Assembly: GCF_003319105.1 (NCBI RefSeq)
Contig: NZ_QOHH01000001.1
Coordinates: 124,001 to 188,000, forward strand
Length of the DNA stretch: 64,000 nucleotides
Reading direction: 5' to 3'
Source: Blastococcus sp. TF02-09
GTDB taxonomy: Bacteria > Actinomycetota > Actinomycetes > Mycobacteriales > Geodermatophilaceae
The notes below the pieces were generated by a model. The model was not told the DNA's origin and made no database searches. It saw only the letters and a program-made list of their open reading frames with translations. The translations under genes and the position numbers were made by a program. This document shows, piece by piece, positions 42,395 through 54,130 of this stretch (its first letter is position 1; each line of letters starts with the position of its first letter).

Positions 42395-44464
42395 GTGACC
42401 GCCGTGATCGCGTCGGACGACCACGTCCCGCCGGAGATCGTCTCCTCCGTCTTCTACAGCGCCTCGGTGAGCGACTCGATGGCGCTTCTGGTGGCGGAGA
42501 CGTCCGGGCGCACGCAGCGGGTCACCTGGGCCAACGAGGGTGCGGTGCAGCTGCTGGGCTACGGCCTGGCGGACCTGTCCGCGATGCCCGTCGAGCAGCT
42601 GTTCCCGACCCTCGGCGGCGGCGAGCTCAAGCTCATGCTGCGACGGGAGCGCTCCGCGCAGCGCACGCTGCAGGTGCGCACCGCCAGCGGCGCCCTCGTC
42701 GAGGTCGGCGTCCTCACCACGCCGTCCCCCGGAGGGCACCGGTGGACGGTCCTGCTGCGGGCCACGGCCAACGAGCACGAACGCGCCCTGCGCGCGACCG
42801 CCGACGCGCACGAGCGGCGGTTCTCCGCCCTCACCGAGCGCTCACCGGTGCCCACGCTACTGTCCGAGCAGGGCATGCGGCTGGCGCACGTCAACGACGC
42901 CTTCTGCGCCCTGGTCGGCCGCGGCGCCGAGCAGATGCTGGGCACCGGCTGGATCGACACGATCCACCCCGACGACCTGGACGCCGTCATCGAGCACGTC
43001 TCCGCCGCCCTCGAGGGCGGCGAGGTCGAGGTGCAGGCGCGCCTGATCCGCAACGACGGCGTGGTCCGCACGACGATCGTCCGCTTCGCCCACCTCTTCA
43101 CCCCCGGCGTCGGCGCCGGCTTCGTCGGCACCATCGAGGACATCACCGAGCGGCTGGCCTTCGAGGCGCAGCTGGCTCACCAGGCCAACCACGACCCGCT
43201 GACCGGTCTGCCGAACCGCACGCTGCTGGCCCGGTACGTGGCCGAGCGGTTCCGCCCGGGCAGCGGTGGGCTGGCCTGCCTGTTCCTGGACCTGGACAAC
43301 TTCAAGGTCGTCAACGACTCGCTCGGCCACACCTCCGGTGACGAGCTGCTCGTCGAGGTGGCCGACCGGCTCCGCGCGACGGTGCGCCCGGCCGACCTGG
43401 TCGCCCGCTTCGGCGGCGACGAGTTCGTGGTCGTGTGCGAGCAGGTGGGGGAGGACGACGCCGTCGCCCTGGCCGAGCGCATCACCGAGGCGCTGTCCCG
43501 GCCGCTGCGCCTGGGCGGGGTCGACGTCCGCCCGCACGCCAGCGTCGGCGTCACCGTGCAGACCAGCGAGCACGTCGCCCCCGAGGAGCTCATCCGGGAC
43601 TGCGACATCGCCATGTACCAGGCCAAGGCCGGGGGCAAGGGGCGGATCACGGTCCTCGACCAGGAGGCCCGGGCGCAGGCGCGGGACAAGCTGCGCCTGG
43701 TCACCGAGCTGCGCGACGCCATCGACAACCGGGACCTCGAGCTGCTCTACCAGCCGATCTTCGACACGGTGACCCGCACGCCGGTCGCCGTCGAGTCGCT
43801 GGCCCGGTGGGAGCACCCGCAGCGCGGGGCGATCAGCCCGACGGTCTTCGTGCCGCTGGCCGAGGAGAGCGGCCTCATCGGCGGCCTGGGCATGTTCGTG
43901 CTCGACGAGACCTGCCGCCAGCTGGCCGAGTGGGACCGGCTGGCCGGCTCCTCCGCGCCGCCCCGGGCCAACGTGAACGTCTCCGCGCTGCAGCTGGACG
44001 GCAACCTGCCCGACCGGGTGCGCGACGCCCTGGAGCGCCACCGCCTGTCGCCCGCCCGCATCTCGATCGAGATCACCGAGTCCGCGCTGATGAAGGACCC
44101 CGCGTCCGCCCAGCAGGTGCTGCACGAGCTGCGGGAGGTGGGCGTGGAGCTGGCCATCGACGACTTCGGCACCGGCTACTCCTCGCTGGCCTACCTGCGG
44201 CACCTGCCCGTGCAGTGCCTCAAGGTCGACCGGTCGTTCGTCGCCGAGCTCGCCGACGGGCACGGGGAGATCGCCTCGGCGGTCATCGCCCTGGCGCGCA
44301 ACCTCAACCTGTGCACCGTCGCCGAAGGCGTCGAGAGCCCCGAGCAGGTCGAGGAGCTCAGCCGCCTCGGCGCCACCTACCTGCAGGGGTTCAGCCTCGC
44401 CGAACCCATGACCGGGGGGCACGCCGCCGCCTGGTTCGCCGTCCACGGGGGAACCGCATCATGA
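42395..44464 (+). CDS. PAS-PAS-GGDEF-EAL c-di-GMP enzyme
   Basis: 689 residues, no membrane helices. PAS 1 about 20-125, PAS 2 about 140-255 (WIDTIHPDDLDAVIEHV), GGDEF domain about 258-425 with intact GGDEF at 340-344 and a product-inhibition RxxD at 331-334, EAL domain about 430-685. The EAL signature is ESL (AVESLARW, E467); the metal and catalytic residues look kept (NVNVSALQL, IEITESAL, IDDFGTGYSS, LKVDRSFV, EGVESPEQ). Both cyclase and phosphodiesterase activity are possible; net direction is unknown. GGGAGG precedes the GTG. The next gene overlaps by ATGA. Confidence 0.92.
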   Translation: MTAVIASDDHVPPEIVSSVFYSASVSDSMALLVAETSGRTQRVTWANEGAVQLLGYGLADLSAMPVEQLFPTLGGGELKLMLRRERSAQRTLQVRTASGALVEVGVLTTPSPGGHRWTVLLRATANEHERALRATADAHERRFSALTERSPVPTLLSEQGMRLAHVNDAFCALVGRGAEQMLGTGWIDTIHPDDLDAVIEHVSAALEGGEVEVQARLIRNDGVVRTTIVRFAHLFTPGVGAGFVGTIEDITERLAFEAQLAHQANHDPLTGLPNRTLLARYVAERFRPGSGGLACLFLDLDNFKVVNDSLGHTSGDELLVEVADRLRATVRPADLVARFGGDEFVVVCEQVGEDDAVALAERITEALSRPLRLGGVDVRPHASVGVTVQTSEHVAPEELIRDCDIAMYQAKAGGKGRITVLDQEARAQARDKLRLVTELRDAIDNRDLELLYQPIFDTVTRTPVAVESLARWEHPQRGAISPTVFVPLAEESGLIGGLGMFVLDETCRQLAEWDRLAGSSAPPRANVNVSALQLDGNLPDRVRDALERHRLSPARISIEITESALMKDPASAQQVLHELREVGVELAIDDFGTGYSSLAYLRHLPVQCLKVDRSFVAELADGHGEIASAVIALARNLNLCTVAEGVESPEQVEELSRLGATYLQGFSLAEPMTGGHAAAWFAVHGGTAS

Positions 44465-45294
44465 CCGTCACACCCTTCCCCGACCTCGCACCGGCCCCGG
44501 TGTTCGACATCGAGACGATCCTCGCCGGCATCGACACGATGGCCGTGCAGAAGCCGGTCGCCGCGCAGCTGGTCTCGGTGGCCAACGCCGAGGAGACCAG
44601 CGCCAAGGAGCTGGCCCGGATCCTCGCCTCCGACGTGGCGCTGGCCGGCCGGGTGATGAAGCTGGCCAACTCCGCCTACTTCGGCATGCGCGGGCGGGTG
44701 ACCTCGCTGCAGTTCGCGGTCACCGTCGTCGGCTTCACCACGGTGCGCACCATGGCGACGGTCGCGCTGACCGAACTGGACGACGAGTCGCGGCTGCCGG
44801 AGAACTTCTGGGACCTCACCACGCACCTGGCGCTCGCCGCCTCCTCACTGGCGCCCCGCTTCGGCGAGCGCCCGCAGGACGCGCTGTGCCTCGGGCTGCT
44901 CGCCCAGCTGGGAGCCGCGCTGCTGTTCCACGACGACCCCGAGGGCTACGCGGCGATCGAGGCCGCCGAGCCGACGTTCGCGGGCCGCCGCGCCGCGGAG
45001 ACCCGCCGGTACGGCATCAACAGCCTCCGGCTGACCGCGGTCGCGCTGGAGCAGTGGGGCTTCCCGGCCCCGATGGTCGTGCCGCTCAAGCACGTGGACG
45101 ACTACCGGGCTCCGGAGGGCGCCCTGCTGCGCAGCAGCTTCGAGATCGCGGCGCGGCTGACCACCGAGGGCTACGAGCGGGTGCCGATCGTGCGGGTCAG
45201 CTGCGGTCAGCTCCGCGAGGACGACGTGGTGCCGGTGCTCGACGTCGTCCGGTCCGACGCCGCCGAGCTGCGCCGCGCCATGCTCGGCGACTAA
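44461..45294 (+). CDS. HDOD-domain signalling protein
   Basis: 277 residues. The HDOD core is seen in MAVQKPVAAQLVSVANAEET, DVALAGRVMKLANSAYFG, ITSLQ-type helix MRGRVTSLQFAVTVVGF and LCLGLLAQLGAALLF. HDOD proteins are HD-like helical modules without the catalytic metal site that act in chemosensory, motility and c-di-GMP circuits. Four-base overlap with the GGDEF-EAL gene indicates a joint pathway. Strong hairpin follows. Confidence 0.88.
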   Translation: MTVTPFPDLAPAPVFDIETILAGIDTMAVQKPVAAQLVSVANAEETSAKELARILASDVALAGRVMKLANSAYFGMRGRVTSLQFAVTVVGFTTVRTMATVALTELDDESRLPENFWDLTTHLALAASSLAPRFGERPQDALCLGLLAQLGAALLFHDDPEGYAAIEAAEPTFAGRRAAETRRYGINSLRLTAVALEQWGFPAPMVVPLKHVDDYRAPEGALLRSSFEIAARLTTEGYERVPIVRVSCGQLREDDVVPVLDVVRSDAAELRRAMLGD

Positions 45295-45300
45295 CGGACG

Positions 45301-45334
45301 AGAGCCCCGCCCCCTGAAGAGGGGGCGGGGCTCT
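45301..45334. terminator. 15-base-pair hairpin terminator
   Basis: A perfect stem AGAGCCCCGCCCCCT/AGGGGGCGGGGCTCT with a GAAG loop begins seven bases after the HDOD stop and ends in CTCTGTCGTGTT. It terminates the c-di-GMP operon. Confidence 0.85.
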
Positions 45335-45349
45335 GTCGTGTTCGGCCCC

Positions 45350-45390
45350 GTCCAGAGGCTCACCCCGAGCTTGCGAGGGGTGAGGAGGAC
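45350..45390 (-). terminator. second hairpin, terminator for the acyl-CoA dehydrogenase operon
   Basis: CTCACCCC/GGGGTGAG (45359-45366 and 45377-45384) flanked by GTCC/GGAC forms an interrupted stem just past the stop of the minus-strand dehydrogenase gene at 45402. Confidence 0.6.
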
Positions 45391-45401
45391 GGGGTCCTTA
45401 T

Positions 45402-46550
45402 TCAGGCGTACGGGGCGCCGATCGGGTCCACCGTGGGGTAGCTGCCGACCTTCGCCGCCAGCCGGTCGGCGGCGAAGTCGCCGTCGCCCAGCAGGTGGTC
45501 GATCGCGGTCAGCCGGCTGGTGTAGTGGCCGACCTTGTACTCGGCGGTCACACCGATGCCACCGTGCAGCTGGATGGCGTCCTTGCCGATGTGCCGGCCG
45601 GTGCGGCTGGTGGTCAGCCGGGCCCGGTCGGCGGCGGTGACGACGTCACCGTCGGAGAGCTGAACCACCGACGCCCACAGCGCGATGCTGCGGGCCAGCT
45701 CCAGCGACACGTACATGTCCGCGGCGCGGAAGTTCAGCGCCTGGAACTTGTTGAGCGTCACCCCGAACTGCTTGCGGGTCTTGAGGTACTCGACGGTGGT
45801 GCGCAGCGCGGTGTCCATCGCGCCCACGGACTCGTGGGCGTAGGCGATGCGAGCCACGGCCTGCGCCCGCTCGATGGCCTGCGTCTGGTCGCCGCCGGTG
45901 CCCAGCTGGGTGGCCGGGGTGCCGTCGAACCGGACGTTGGCCGACCGCGTGCCGTCGTGGTTGCGGTAACCGGTGCGGGTCAGGCCGGTCGCGTCGCCCT
46001 GGACGACGAACAGACCGGTGCCGCCGCCGGGGAGCGCGGCCGAGACGACGAGGACGTCGGCGCGGGCGCCGTGCGGCACCGGCTCCTTGACGCCGGAGAG
46101 CGTCCAGCTGCCGCCGGTCTCGGTGGCCGTGACCGCCGAGGCGGTCGGGGTCCACCGGGCGCCGATCTCGGCATGCGCGAACGTCGGCAGCGAGGTGCCG
46201 CCGGCGATCGCCTCGAGGAGCTCGCCCTTCTGCGCGTCGGTGCCGACGGCGTCGATCAGGCCACCGGCGAGGACGACGGCCTCGACGAACGGCTCGGGTG
46301 CCAGCACCCGCCCGATCTCCTCGGCGACGATCGCCACCTCGACCGGGCCGGCGCCCATGCCGCCGTGCTCCTCGGCGAAGGGCAGACCGAGCAGGCCCAT
46401 GTCGGCCAGCTGCGCCCAGACCTTCTCGTCGAAGCCCGGGTCGGTCGTGGTGACCTTGCGGCGGTTCTCGCTGTCGCTGTACGCGCGGGCCAGCAGCGAG
46501 GCGACCGCCTCGCGCAGGTCGTTCTGCTCGCTGTCGTAGGTGAAGTCCAT
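45402..46550 (-). CDS. acyl-CoA dehydrogenase, subunit 2 of a paired FadE system
   Basis: 382 residues of ACAD fold: LREAVASLLARAY, LPFAEEHGGMGAGPVEVAIVAEE, TAADRARLTTSRTGRHIGKDAIQLHGGIGVTAEY and HYTSRLTAIDHLLGD. It is seven bases after another ACAD gene. In actinobacteria such adjacent pairs often make alpha2beta2 heterotetramers that act on steroid side-chain or branched acyl-CoAs. Which subunit holds the catalytic Glu cannot be fixed from reading alone. Confidence 0.85.
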   Translation of the reverse strand: MDFTYDSEQNDLREAVASLLARAYSDSENRRKVTTTDPGFDEKVWAQLADMGLLGLPFAEEHGGMGAGPVEVAIVAEEIGRVLAPEPFVEAVVLAGGLIDAVGTDAQKGELLEAIAGGTSLPTFAHAEIGARWTPTASAVTATETGGSWTLSGVKEPVPHGARADVLVVSAALPGGGTGLFVVQGDATGLTRTGYRNHDGTRSANVRFDGTPATQLGTGGDQTQAIERAQAVARIAYAHESVGAMDTALRTTVEYLKTRKQFGVTLNKFQALNFRAADMYVSLELARSIALWASVVQLSDGDVVTAADRARLTTSRTGRHIGKDAIQLHGGIGVTAEYKVGHYTSRLTAIDHLLGDGDFAADRLAAKVGSYPTVDPIGAPYA

Positions 46551-46557
46551 GGCTATC

Positions 46558-47733
<1,176 letters not shown>

Positions 47734-47800
47734 CGGTCCTCATTCCTGACCGCAGCCGCGCTGCGGTCTCGACGTGTACGTGCGACGATCCCACATCTCC

Positions 47801-47816
47801 GAACCGGATTCGGTTC
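47801..47816. promoter_or_regulatory. candidate operator GAACCG-N4-CGGTTC
   Basis: A perfect 6-base inverted repeat around GATT lies in the 114-base gap between the ACAD operon and the divergent polyol dehydrogenase gene. The size suits a TetR- or LacI-type dimer. No regulator gene is adjacent. Confidence 0.45.
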
Positions 47817-47847
47817 ACCCCTCCCGTCAGCCGCCGTACAGAAGGGC

Positions 47848-49338
<1,491 letters not shown>

Positions 49339-49365
49339 CGGCGGCCCGGAGGTCCGCCCGCCGGG

Positions 49366-49614
49366 TCAGCGCCGCGCGATCGCCTCCCGCACCTGCCGCA
49401 GGGACGGGTTGCTGAGGTACTCCGAGCCGACGACCACGGTGGGGGAGAGCTCGAAGCCCTCCTCGTGGTGCTCGCGCACCGCGCGGGCACCCGCCTCGTC
49501 GTCCCGGAAGCGCACCGACCGGTGCGGGACCCGGGCGAGGGTGAGCCGGGCGCGCAGCCGGGCCGAGTACGGGCAGCCCGGCGTGTAGTAGACGATCGGG
49601 ACGTCGTCGGCCAT
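49366..49614 (-). CDS. glutaredoxin/mycoredoxin-like protein with CPYS active site
   Basis: 82 residues of glutaredoxin fold: IVYYTPGCPYSARLRARLTL, then FELSPTVVVGSEYLSNPS with the cis-Pro. The active site is CPYS, so only the first Cys remains and a monothiol mechanism (e.g. with mycothiol) is likely. Strong GGAGG ribosome site. Convergent with the polyol dehydrogenase, divergent from the zinc-ribbon gene. Confidence 0.85.
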   Translation of the reverse strand: MADDVPIVYYTPGCPYSARLRARLTLARVPHRSVRFRDDEAGARAVREHHEEGFELSPTVVVGSEYLSNPSLRQVREAIARR

Positions 49615-49720
49615 GACGGACCTCCAAGGAATGCCGCCGAGCCTGCTCCGTGCCGCGCGCCGGTGGCCAGGGACGGAGGGCCCCGGGAACCCGGCCGCCC
49701 CCGGTCGGCGTTGGCCCGGC

Positions 49721-50092
49721 ATGGAGCTGACCTGCCCGAAGTGCCACGGCACGATGCGGACCTACGAGCGCAACGGCGTGCACGTCGACCAGTGCACCGA
49801 GTGCCGGGGGATCTTCCTCGACCGCGGCGAGCTCGACCGGCTGATCGACGCGGAGAACGCATGGCACGGGGGAGCGGCCGCGGCGGCCCCGGCCCAGCCC
49901 GCCGACCGGTACCGCGACGACCGGGACGTCCACCACGGGCAGCCGGCCCAGCAGCAGGGCAGCGGTGACCTCGGCGCCGTCGTCGGCGAGGTGCTGCGCC
50001 AGGTGCGGGGCAGCAGGAGCAGCTCCCACGGCTCGCAGCCGTACGGCTCCCGTCGCAAGAAGGAGTCCTTCCTGGGCGACCTCTTCGGCTGA
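49721..50092 (+). CDS. TFIIB-type zinc-ribbon protein (zf-TFIIB)
   Basis: 123 residues. MELTCPKCHGTMRTYERNGV and DQCTECRGIFLDRGELDRL supply two CxxC pairs for one zinc and match zf-TFIIB. The middle is Ala/Gln-rich and the end is basic with a conserved-looking KKESFLGDLFG tail. Function unknown; related small proteins are widespread in actinobacteria. Confidence 0.85.
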   Translation: MELTCPKCHGTMRTYERNGVHVDQCTECRGIFLDRGELDRLIDAENAWHGGAAAAAPAQPADRYRDDRDVHHGQPAQQQGSGDLGAVVGEVLRQVRGSRSSSHGSQPYGSRRKKESFLGDLFG

Positions 50093-50156
50093 GCAGGGCC
50101 GTTTCACCCGCGGCGACCCGGGCAGGTGACCTCCGCGAACGACGGAGGGAGCCACC

Positions 50157-51581
50157 ATGGCCATCGCCACCATCAACCCCACCACCGGGGAGACGCTGAA
50201 GACCTTCGAGCCGCTGACCGACGACGCGCTCGAGGAGAAGCTCGCGCGGGCCGCCGCGGCGGCGCGCAGCTACCGCCGCACCACTCCCGAGCAGCGGGCC
50301 GGCTGGCTGCGGTCGGCCGCCGACGTGCTGGACGCCGACACCGACGCGGTCGCCGAGCTGATGACCACCGAGATGGGCAAGACGCTGGCCTCCGCCAAGG
50401 CCGAGGTGGGCAAGTGCGCCGCGGCGCTGCGCTGGTACGCCGAGCGCGGCCCGGCCCTGCTCGAGCCGCAGCCCTACGACGCCGACGCGGTGGGTGCCGC
50501 GCAGGCCTACGTCGTGCACCAGCCCCTCGGCGTGGTGCTGGCCGTCATGCCGTGGAACTTCCCGCTCTGGCAGGCGATGCGCTTCGCCGCCCCGGCGCTC
50601 ATGGCCGGCAACGTCGGGCTGCTCAAGCACGCGAGCAACGTGCCGCAGACCGCGCTGTACATGGAGGAGCTCTTCGTCAAGGCCGGCTTCCCCGACCACG
50701 TCTTCCAGACCCTGCTCATCGGCTCCTCGACCATCGAGCGGGTGCTCCGCGACGACCGCGTGGCCGCCGCGACGCTCACCGGCAGCGCGCCGGCCGGTCA
50801 GTCGGTCGCCTCGATCGCCGGTGACGCGCTCAAGCCGACGGTGCTCGAGCTGGGCGGCAGCGACCCGTTCATCGTGATGCCGTCGGCGCACCTGGACCGG
50901 GCCGCGGAGGTCGCCGTCACCTCCCGGAACCAGAACAACGGGCAGAGCTGCATCGCCGCCAAGCGGTTCTTCGTGCACCGCGACGTCGCCGAGGAGTTCA
51001 CCCGGCTGTTCGCGGCCAAGATCGCCGACCTGACCGTCGGAGACCCCATGGCGGAGGACACCCAGGTGGGGCCCCTGGCCACGGAGTCCGGCCTCGAGGA
51101 CGTCGACCGGTACGTGCAGGACGCCGTCGCGAAGGGGGCCACCGTCCTCGTCGGCGGGAAGCGGGTCGACCGGCCCGGCTGGTTCTTCGAGCCGACCCTG
51201 CTGTCGGGCATCACACCGGAGATGGACCTGTACGCCGAGGAGGTCTTCGGGCCGGTGGCCGCGCTGTTCACCGTCGACTCGCTCGACGAGGCCATCGAGA
51301 TCGCCAACAGCCACCCCTACGGCCTGGGCAGCAACCTGTGGAGCGAGGACGACGACGAGCGCGCCCGGTTCGTCCGCGACATCGAGTCCGGCATGGCCTT
51401 CATCAACGGCATGACCACGAGCTACCCGGACCTGCCCTTCGGCGGGGTCAAGCAGAGCGGCTACGGCCGCGAGCTGACCGAGCTGGGCATGCGGGAGTTC
51501 ATGAACGCGAAGACGGTCTGGGTCGGGCCGCCGAGCAGCGAGCAGGCCGAGGGCAGCACCGCCGGGGCCGCCGCGGAGTGA
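50157..51581 (+). CDS. NADP-dependent succinate-semialdehyde dehydrogenase-type ALDH
   Basis: 474 residues. ALDH motifs: VMPWNFPLWQAMRFAAPALM, LELGGSDPFIVMPSA with the general-base Glu, NNGQSCIAAKRFFVH with catalytic Cys near residue 265, EEVFGPVAALFTVDS and PFGGVKQSGYGRELTELG. Closest remembered group is GabD1 of mycobacteria. It should oxidise succinate semialdehyde or a similar aldehyde to the acid. GGAGGGAG ribosome site. Confidence 0.88.
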   Translation: MAIATINPTTGETLKTFEPLTDDALEEKLARAAAAARSYRRTTPEQRAGWLRSAADVLDADTDAVAELMTTEMGKTLASAKAEVGKCAAALRWYAERGPALLEPQPYDADAVGAAQAYVVHQPLGVVLAVMPWNFPLWQAMRFAAPALMAGNVGLLKHASNVPQTALYMEELFVKAGFPDHVFQTLLIGSSTIERVLRDDRVAAATLTGSAPAGQSVASIAGDALKPTVLELGGSDPFIVMPSAHLDRAAEVAVTSRNQNNGQSCIAAKRFFVHRDVAEEFTRLFAAKIADLTVGDPMAEDTQVGPLATESGLEDVDRYVQDAVAKGATVLVGGKRVDRPGWFFEPTLLSGITPEMDLYAEEVFGPVAALFTVDSLDEAIEIANSHPYGLGSNLWSEDDDERARFVRDIESGMAFINGMTTSYPDLPFGGVKQSGYGRELTELGMREFMNAKTVWVGPPSSEQAEGSTAGAAAE

Positions 51582-51676
51582 TGCGGGCGGGTGCACCCCC
51601 GCCGGCCTGCGGAGCGGCGGCCGGGGCGGCACACTGGCAGCCGGACACTTGCCGGACAGCGACGAACGGGGGCGGC

Positions 51677-54130
51677 GTGGCACGGGTCGATCGCATCGCT
51701 GAGCCATGGGGGACGCGCACGCCCTACGGGCCGGGGGAGACCTGGCCGACGCGGGTCGACGCCTACCTCGCCGACGGGCTGGGCGAGGACGACGTCGACC
51801 GCTGGGTGCAGTCGGCGACGATTCTGCACTCCAACGGCGACGGCCTGGACATCGCCGTGAAGGACGACCGGATCGTGGGGGTGCGCGGCCGGGCCGACGA
51901 CCGGGTCAACCACGGGCGGCTGGGCCCCAAGGACCTCTTCGGCTGGCAGGCCAACCACTCGCCGGACCGGCTCACGAAGCCGCTGATCCGGCGGGACGGC
52001 GAGCTGGTGGAGACCGACTGGGACACCGCGATGGACGCCGTCGCCGGGCGGTGCCGGGAGCTGCTCGCCGAGCGCGGGCCGAGCTCGGTCGCGTTCTACA
52101 CGACCGGGCAGCTGTTCCTTGAGGAGTACTACACGCTGGGGCTGATCGCCCACGGCGGCATCGGGACCAACCACGTCGACGGCAACACCCGGCTGTGCAC
52201 CGCCACCGCGGCCGCCGCGCTGAAGGAGACCTTCGCCTCCGACGGGCAGCCGGGCAGCTACACCGACCTGGACTCCGCCGACGTCATCTGCCTCTACGGG
52301 CACAACATGGCCGAGACGCAGACCGTGCTCTGGACCCGGATCCTCGACCGGCTGGCCGGGCCGAACCCGCCCCGGATCGTCTGCGTCGATCCCCGCGAGA
52401 CCCCGGTGGCCCGCGCCGCGACCGTCCACCTCGCGCCGCGCCCGGGCACCAACGTGATGCTGATGAACGCGGTGCTGCACGAGCTCATCGGCAACGGCTG
52501 GATCGACCGCGGGTACGTCGACGCCCACGCCGTGGGCTTCGACGAGCTGGCGCAGCGGGTGCGCGACTACCCGCCCGAGGTCGCCGCCGAGGTGTGCGAC
52601 GTGCCGGTGGCGCAGATCAGGGAGGCGGCCCGGATCATCGGCACCGCGCAGCGGCTGGTGTCGACGGTGCTGCAGGGCTTCTACCAGTCGCACCAGGCCA
52701 CCGCGGCGGCCGTGCAGGTCAACAACGTCCACGTCCTCCGCGGGATGCTCGGCCGGCCGGGCTGCGGCCTGCTGCAGATGAACGGCCAGCCCACCGCCCA
52801 GAACACCCGCGAGGCCGGGGCCGACGGCGACCTGCCCGGCTTCCGCAACTGGTCCAACGAGAGCCACGTCGCCGAGCTGGCGCGGATCTGGAACGTGGAC
52901 CCGATGGACATCCCGCACTACTCGCCGCCGACCCACGCGATGCAGATGTTCCGGTACGCCGAGGAGGGGTCGATCCGGTTCCTCTACGTCACCGCGACCA
53001 ACCCGGCGGTCTCCCTGCCGGAGCTGGCCCGCATCCGGGAGATCCTCGCGCAGGAGCGGCTGTTCCTCGTCGTCCAGGACATCTTCCTGTCCGAGACCGC
53101 CCAGCTGGCCGACGTGGTGCTGCCCGCGGCGACGTGGGGCGAGAAGACCGGCACCTTCACCAACGTCGACCGCACCGTGCACCTGTCGGAGAAGGCCGTG
53201 GACCCGCCCGGCGAGGCCCGGCCGGACCTCGACATCCTGGTCGACTTCGCCCACCGGCTGGACCTGCGCGACAAGGACGGCGCCCCGCTGGTGAAGTGGA
53301 CCGACCCCGAGGGCGCCTTCGAGGGCTGGAAGGAGTGCTCCCGCGGCCGGCCGTGCGACTACAGCGGGCTGTCCTACGACCGGCTCCGGCAGCGCAACGG
53401 CATCCAGTGGCCGGTCACCGACGAGCACCCCGAGGGCACCGAACGCATCTACGTGGACGGGCAGTTCTGGGCGCAGCCGGACTACTGCGAGAGCTACGGG
53501 CGGGACCTGGTCACCGGTGCCCCGCTGGACGAGACGGAGTACCGCGCGCTCAACCCGACCGGCCGGGCGGTGCTCAAGGCGGCCGAATACCTGCCGCCGC
53601 ACGAGCTGGTCAGCGAGGAGTTCCCCTTCCAGCTGATCACCGGCCGCACGCTGTACCACTTCCACACCCGCACCAAGACCGGCCGGGCGCCGCAGCTGCA
53701 GGCCGCCGCCCCGGAGGTGTGGGTGGAGATGGCCGCCTCCGACGCCGCCGACCGCGGCTGGTCCGAGGGCGACGTGCTGGAGGTCGCGACCCCGCGCGGC
53801 CGGGTCGAGGCGCGGCTGCGGATCAGCGGCATCCGCCCCGGGGTCCTCTTCCTGCCCTTCCACTACGGCTACTGGGACCGGCCGGGCGGTGCCGGGCCCG
53901 ACGGGCGGGGCCGGGCCGCCAACGAGCTCACCCTCACCGACTGGGATCCCTGCTCCAAGCAGCCGATCTTCAAGACCGCCGCGGCCGCGGTCACCCGGGT
54001 GGCCCCGGGAGACGGGCCGGCTCCGGCGCCGACCACGACGGGGTCCCGGCCGGTGTCCGGGACCGTGCCGGCGACCCGGGGCGGCGAGGACGCCCTGGCC
54101 GACGAGCAGGTGCGGGGAGGGTCGCGGTGA
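51677..54130 (+). CDS. molybdopterin oxidoreductase without the N-terminal 4Fe-4S cysteines
   Basis: 817 residues of the FDH/assimilatory nitrate reductase type. The region that normally carries CxxCxxxC and a fourth Cys reads HSNGDGLDIAVKDDRIVGVR (51-70) and GRLGPKD (80-86). There is no Cys before residue 126. The Mo-ligand Cys is kept as NTRLCTATAAA (C174). Mo-cofactor motifs follow: YGHNMAETQTVLWTRILD, VCVDPRETPVARAA, LRGMLGRPGCGLLQMNGQPT, VVLPAATWGEKTGTFTNVDR, and the C-terminal domain LITGRTLYHFHTRTKTGR. No Tat signal is seen, so it is cytoplasmic. Electron donor and substrate are unknown. It overlaps the next gene by GTGA. Confidence 0.88.
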   Translation: MARVDRIAEPWGTRTPYGPGETWPTRVDAYLADGLGEDDVDRWVQSATILHSNGDGLDIAVKDDRIVGVRGRADDRVNHGRLGPKDLFGWQANHSPDRLTKPLIRRDGELVETDWDTAMDAVAGRCRELLAERGPSSVAFYTTGQLFLEEYYTLGLIAHGGIGTNHVDGNTRLCTATAAAALKETFASDGQPGSYTDLDSADVICLYGHNMAETQTVLWTRILDRLAGPNPPRIVCVDPRETPVARAATVHLAPRPGTNVMLMNAVLHELIGNGWIDRGYVDAHAVGFDELAQRVRDYPPEVAAEVCDVPVAQIREAARIIGTAQRLVSTVLQGFYQSHQATAAAVQVNNVHVLRGMLGRPGCGLLQMNGQPTAQNTREAGADGDLPGFRNWSNESHVAELARIWNVDPMDIPHYSPPTHAMQMFRYAEEGSIRFLYVTATNPAVSLPELARIREILAQERLFLVVQDIFLSETAQLADVVLPAATWGEKTGTFTNVDRTVHLSEKAVDPPGEARPDLDILVDFAHRLDLRDKDGAPLVKWTDPEGAFEGWKECSRGRPCDYSGLSYDRLRQRNGIQWPVTDEHPEGTERIYVDGQFWAQPDYCESYGRDLVTGAPLDETEYRALNPTGRAVLKAAEYLPPHELVSEEFPFQLITGRTLYHFHTRTKTGRAPQLQAAAPEVWVEMAASDAADRGWSEGDVLEVATPRGRVEARLRISGIRPGVLFLPFHYGYWDRPGGAGPDGRGRAANELTLTDWDPCSKQPIFKTAAAAVTRVAPGDGPAPAPTTTGSRPVSGTVPATRGGEDALADEQVRGGSR

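Noticed and set aside
40646-44464. Very long plus-strand frame (over 1200 codons) covering pntA antisense and the GGDEF-EAL gene
   Set aside because: Only the part from 42395 has domain content and a ribosome site. The upstream part is a high-GC shadow of pntA.
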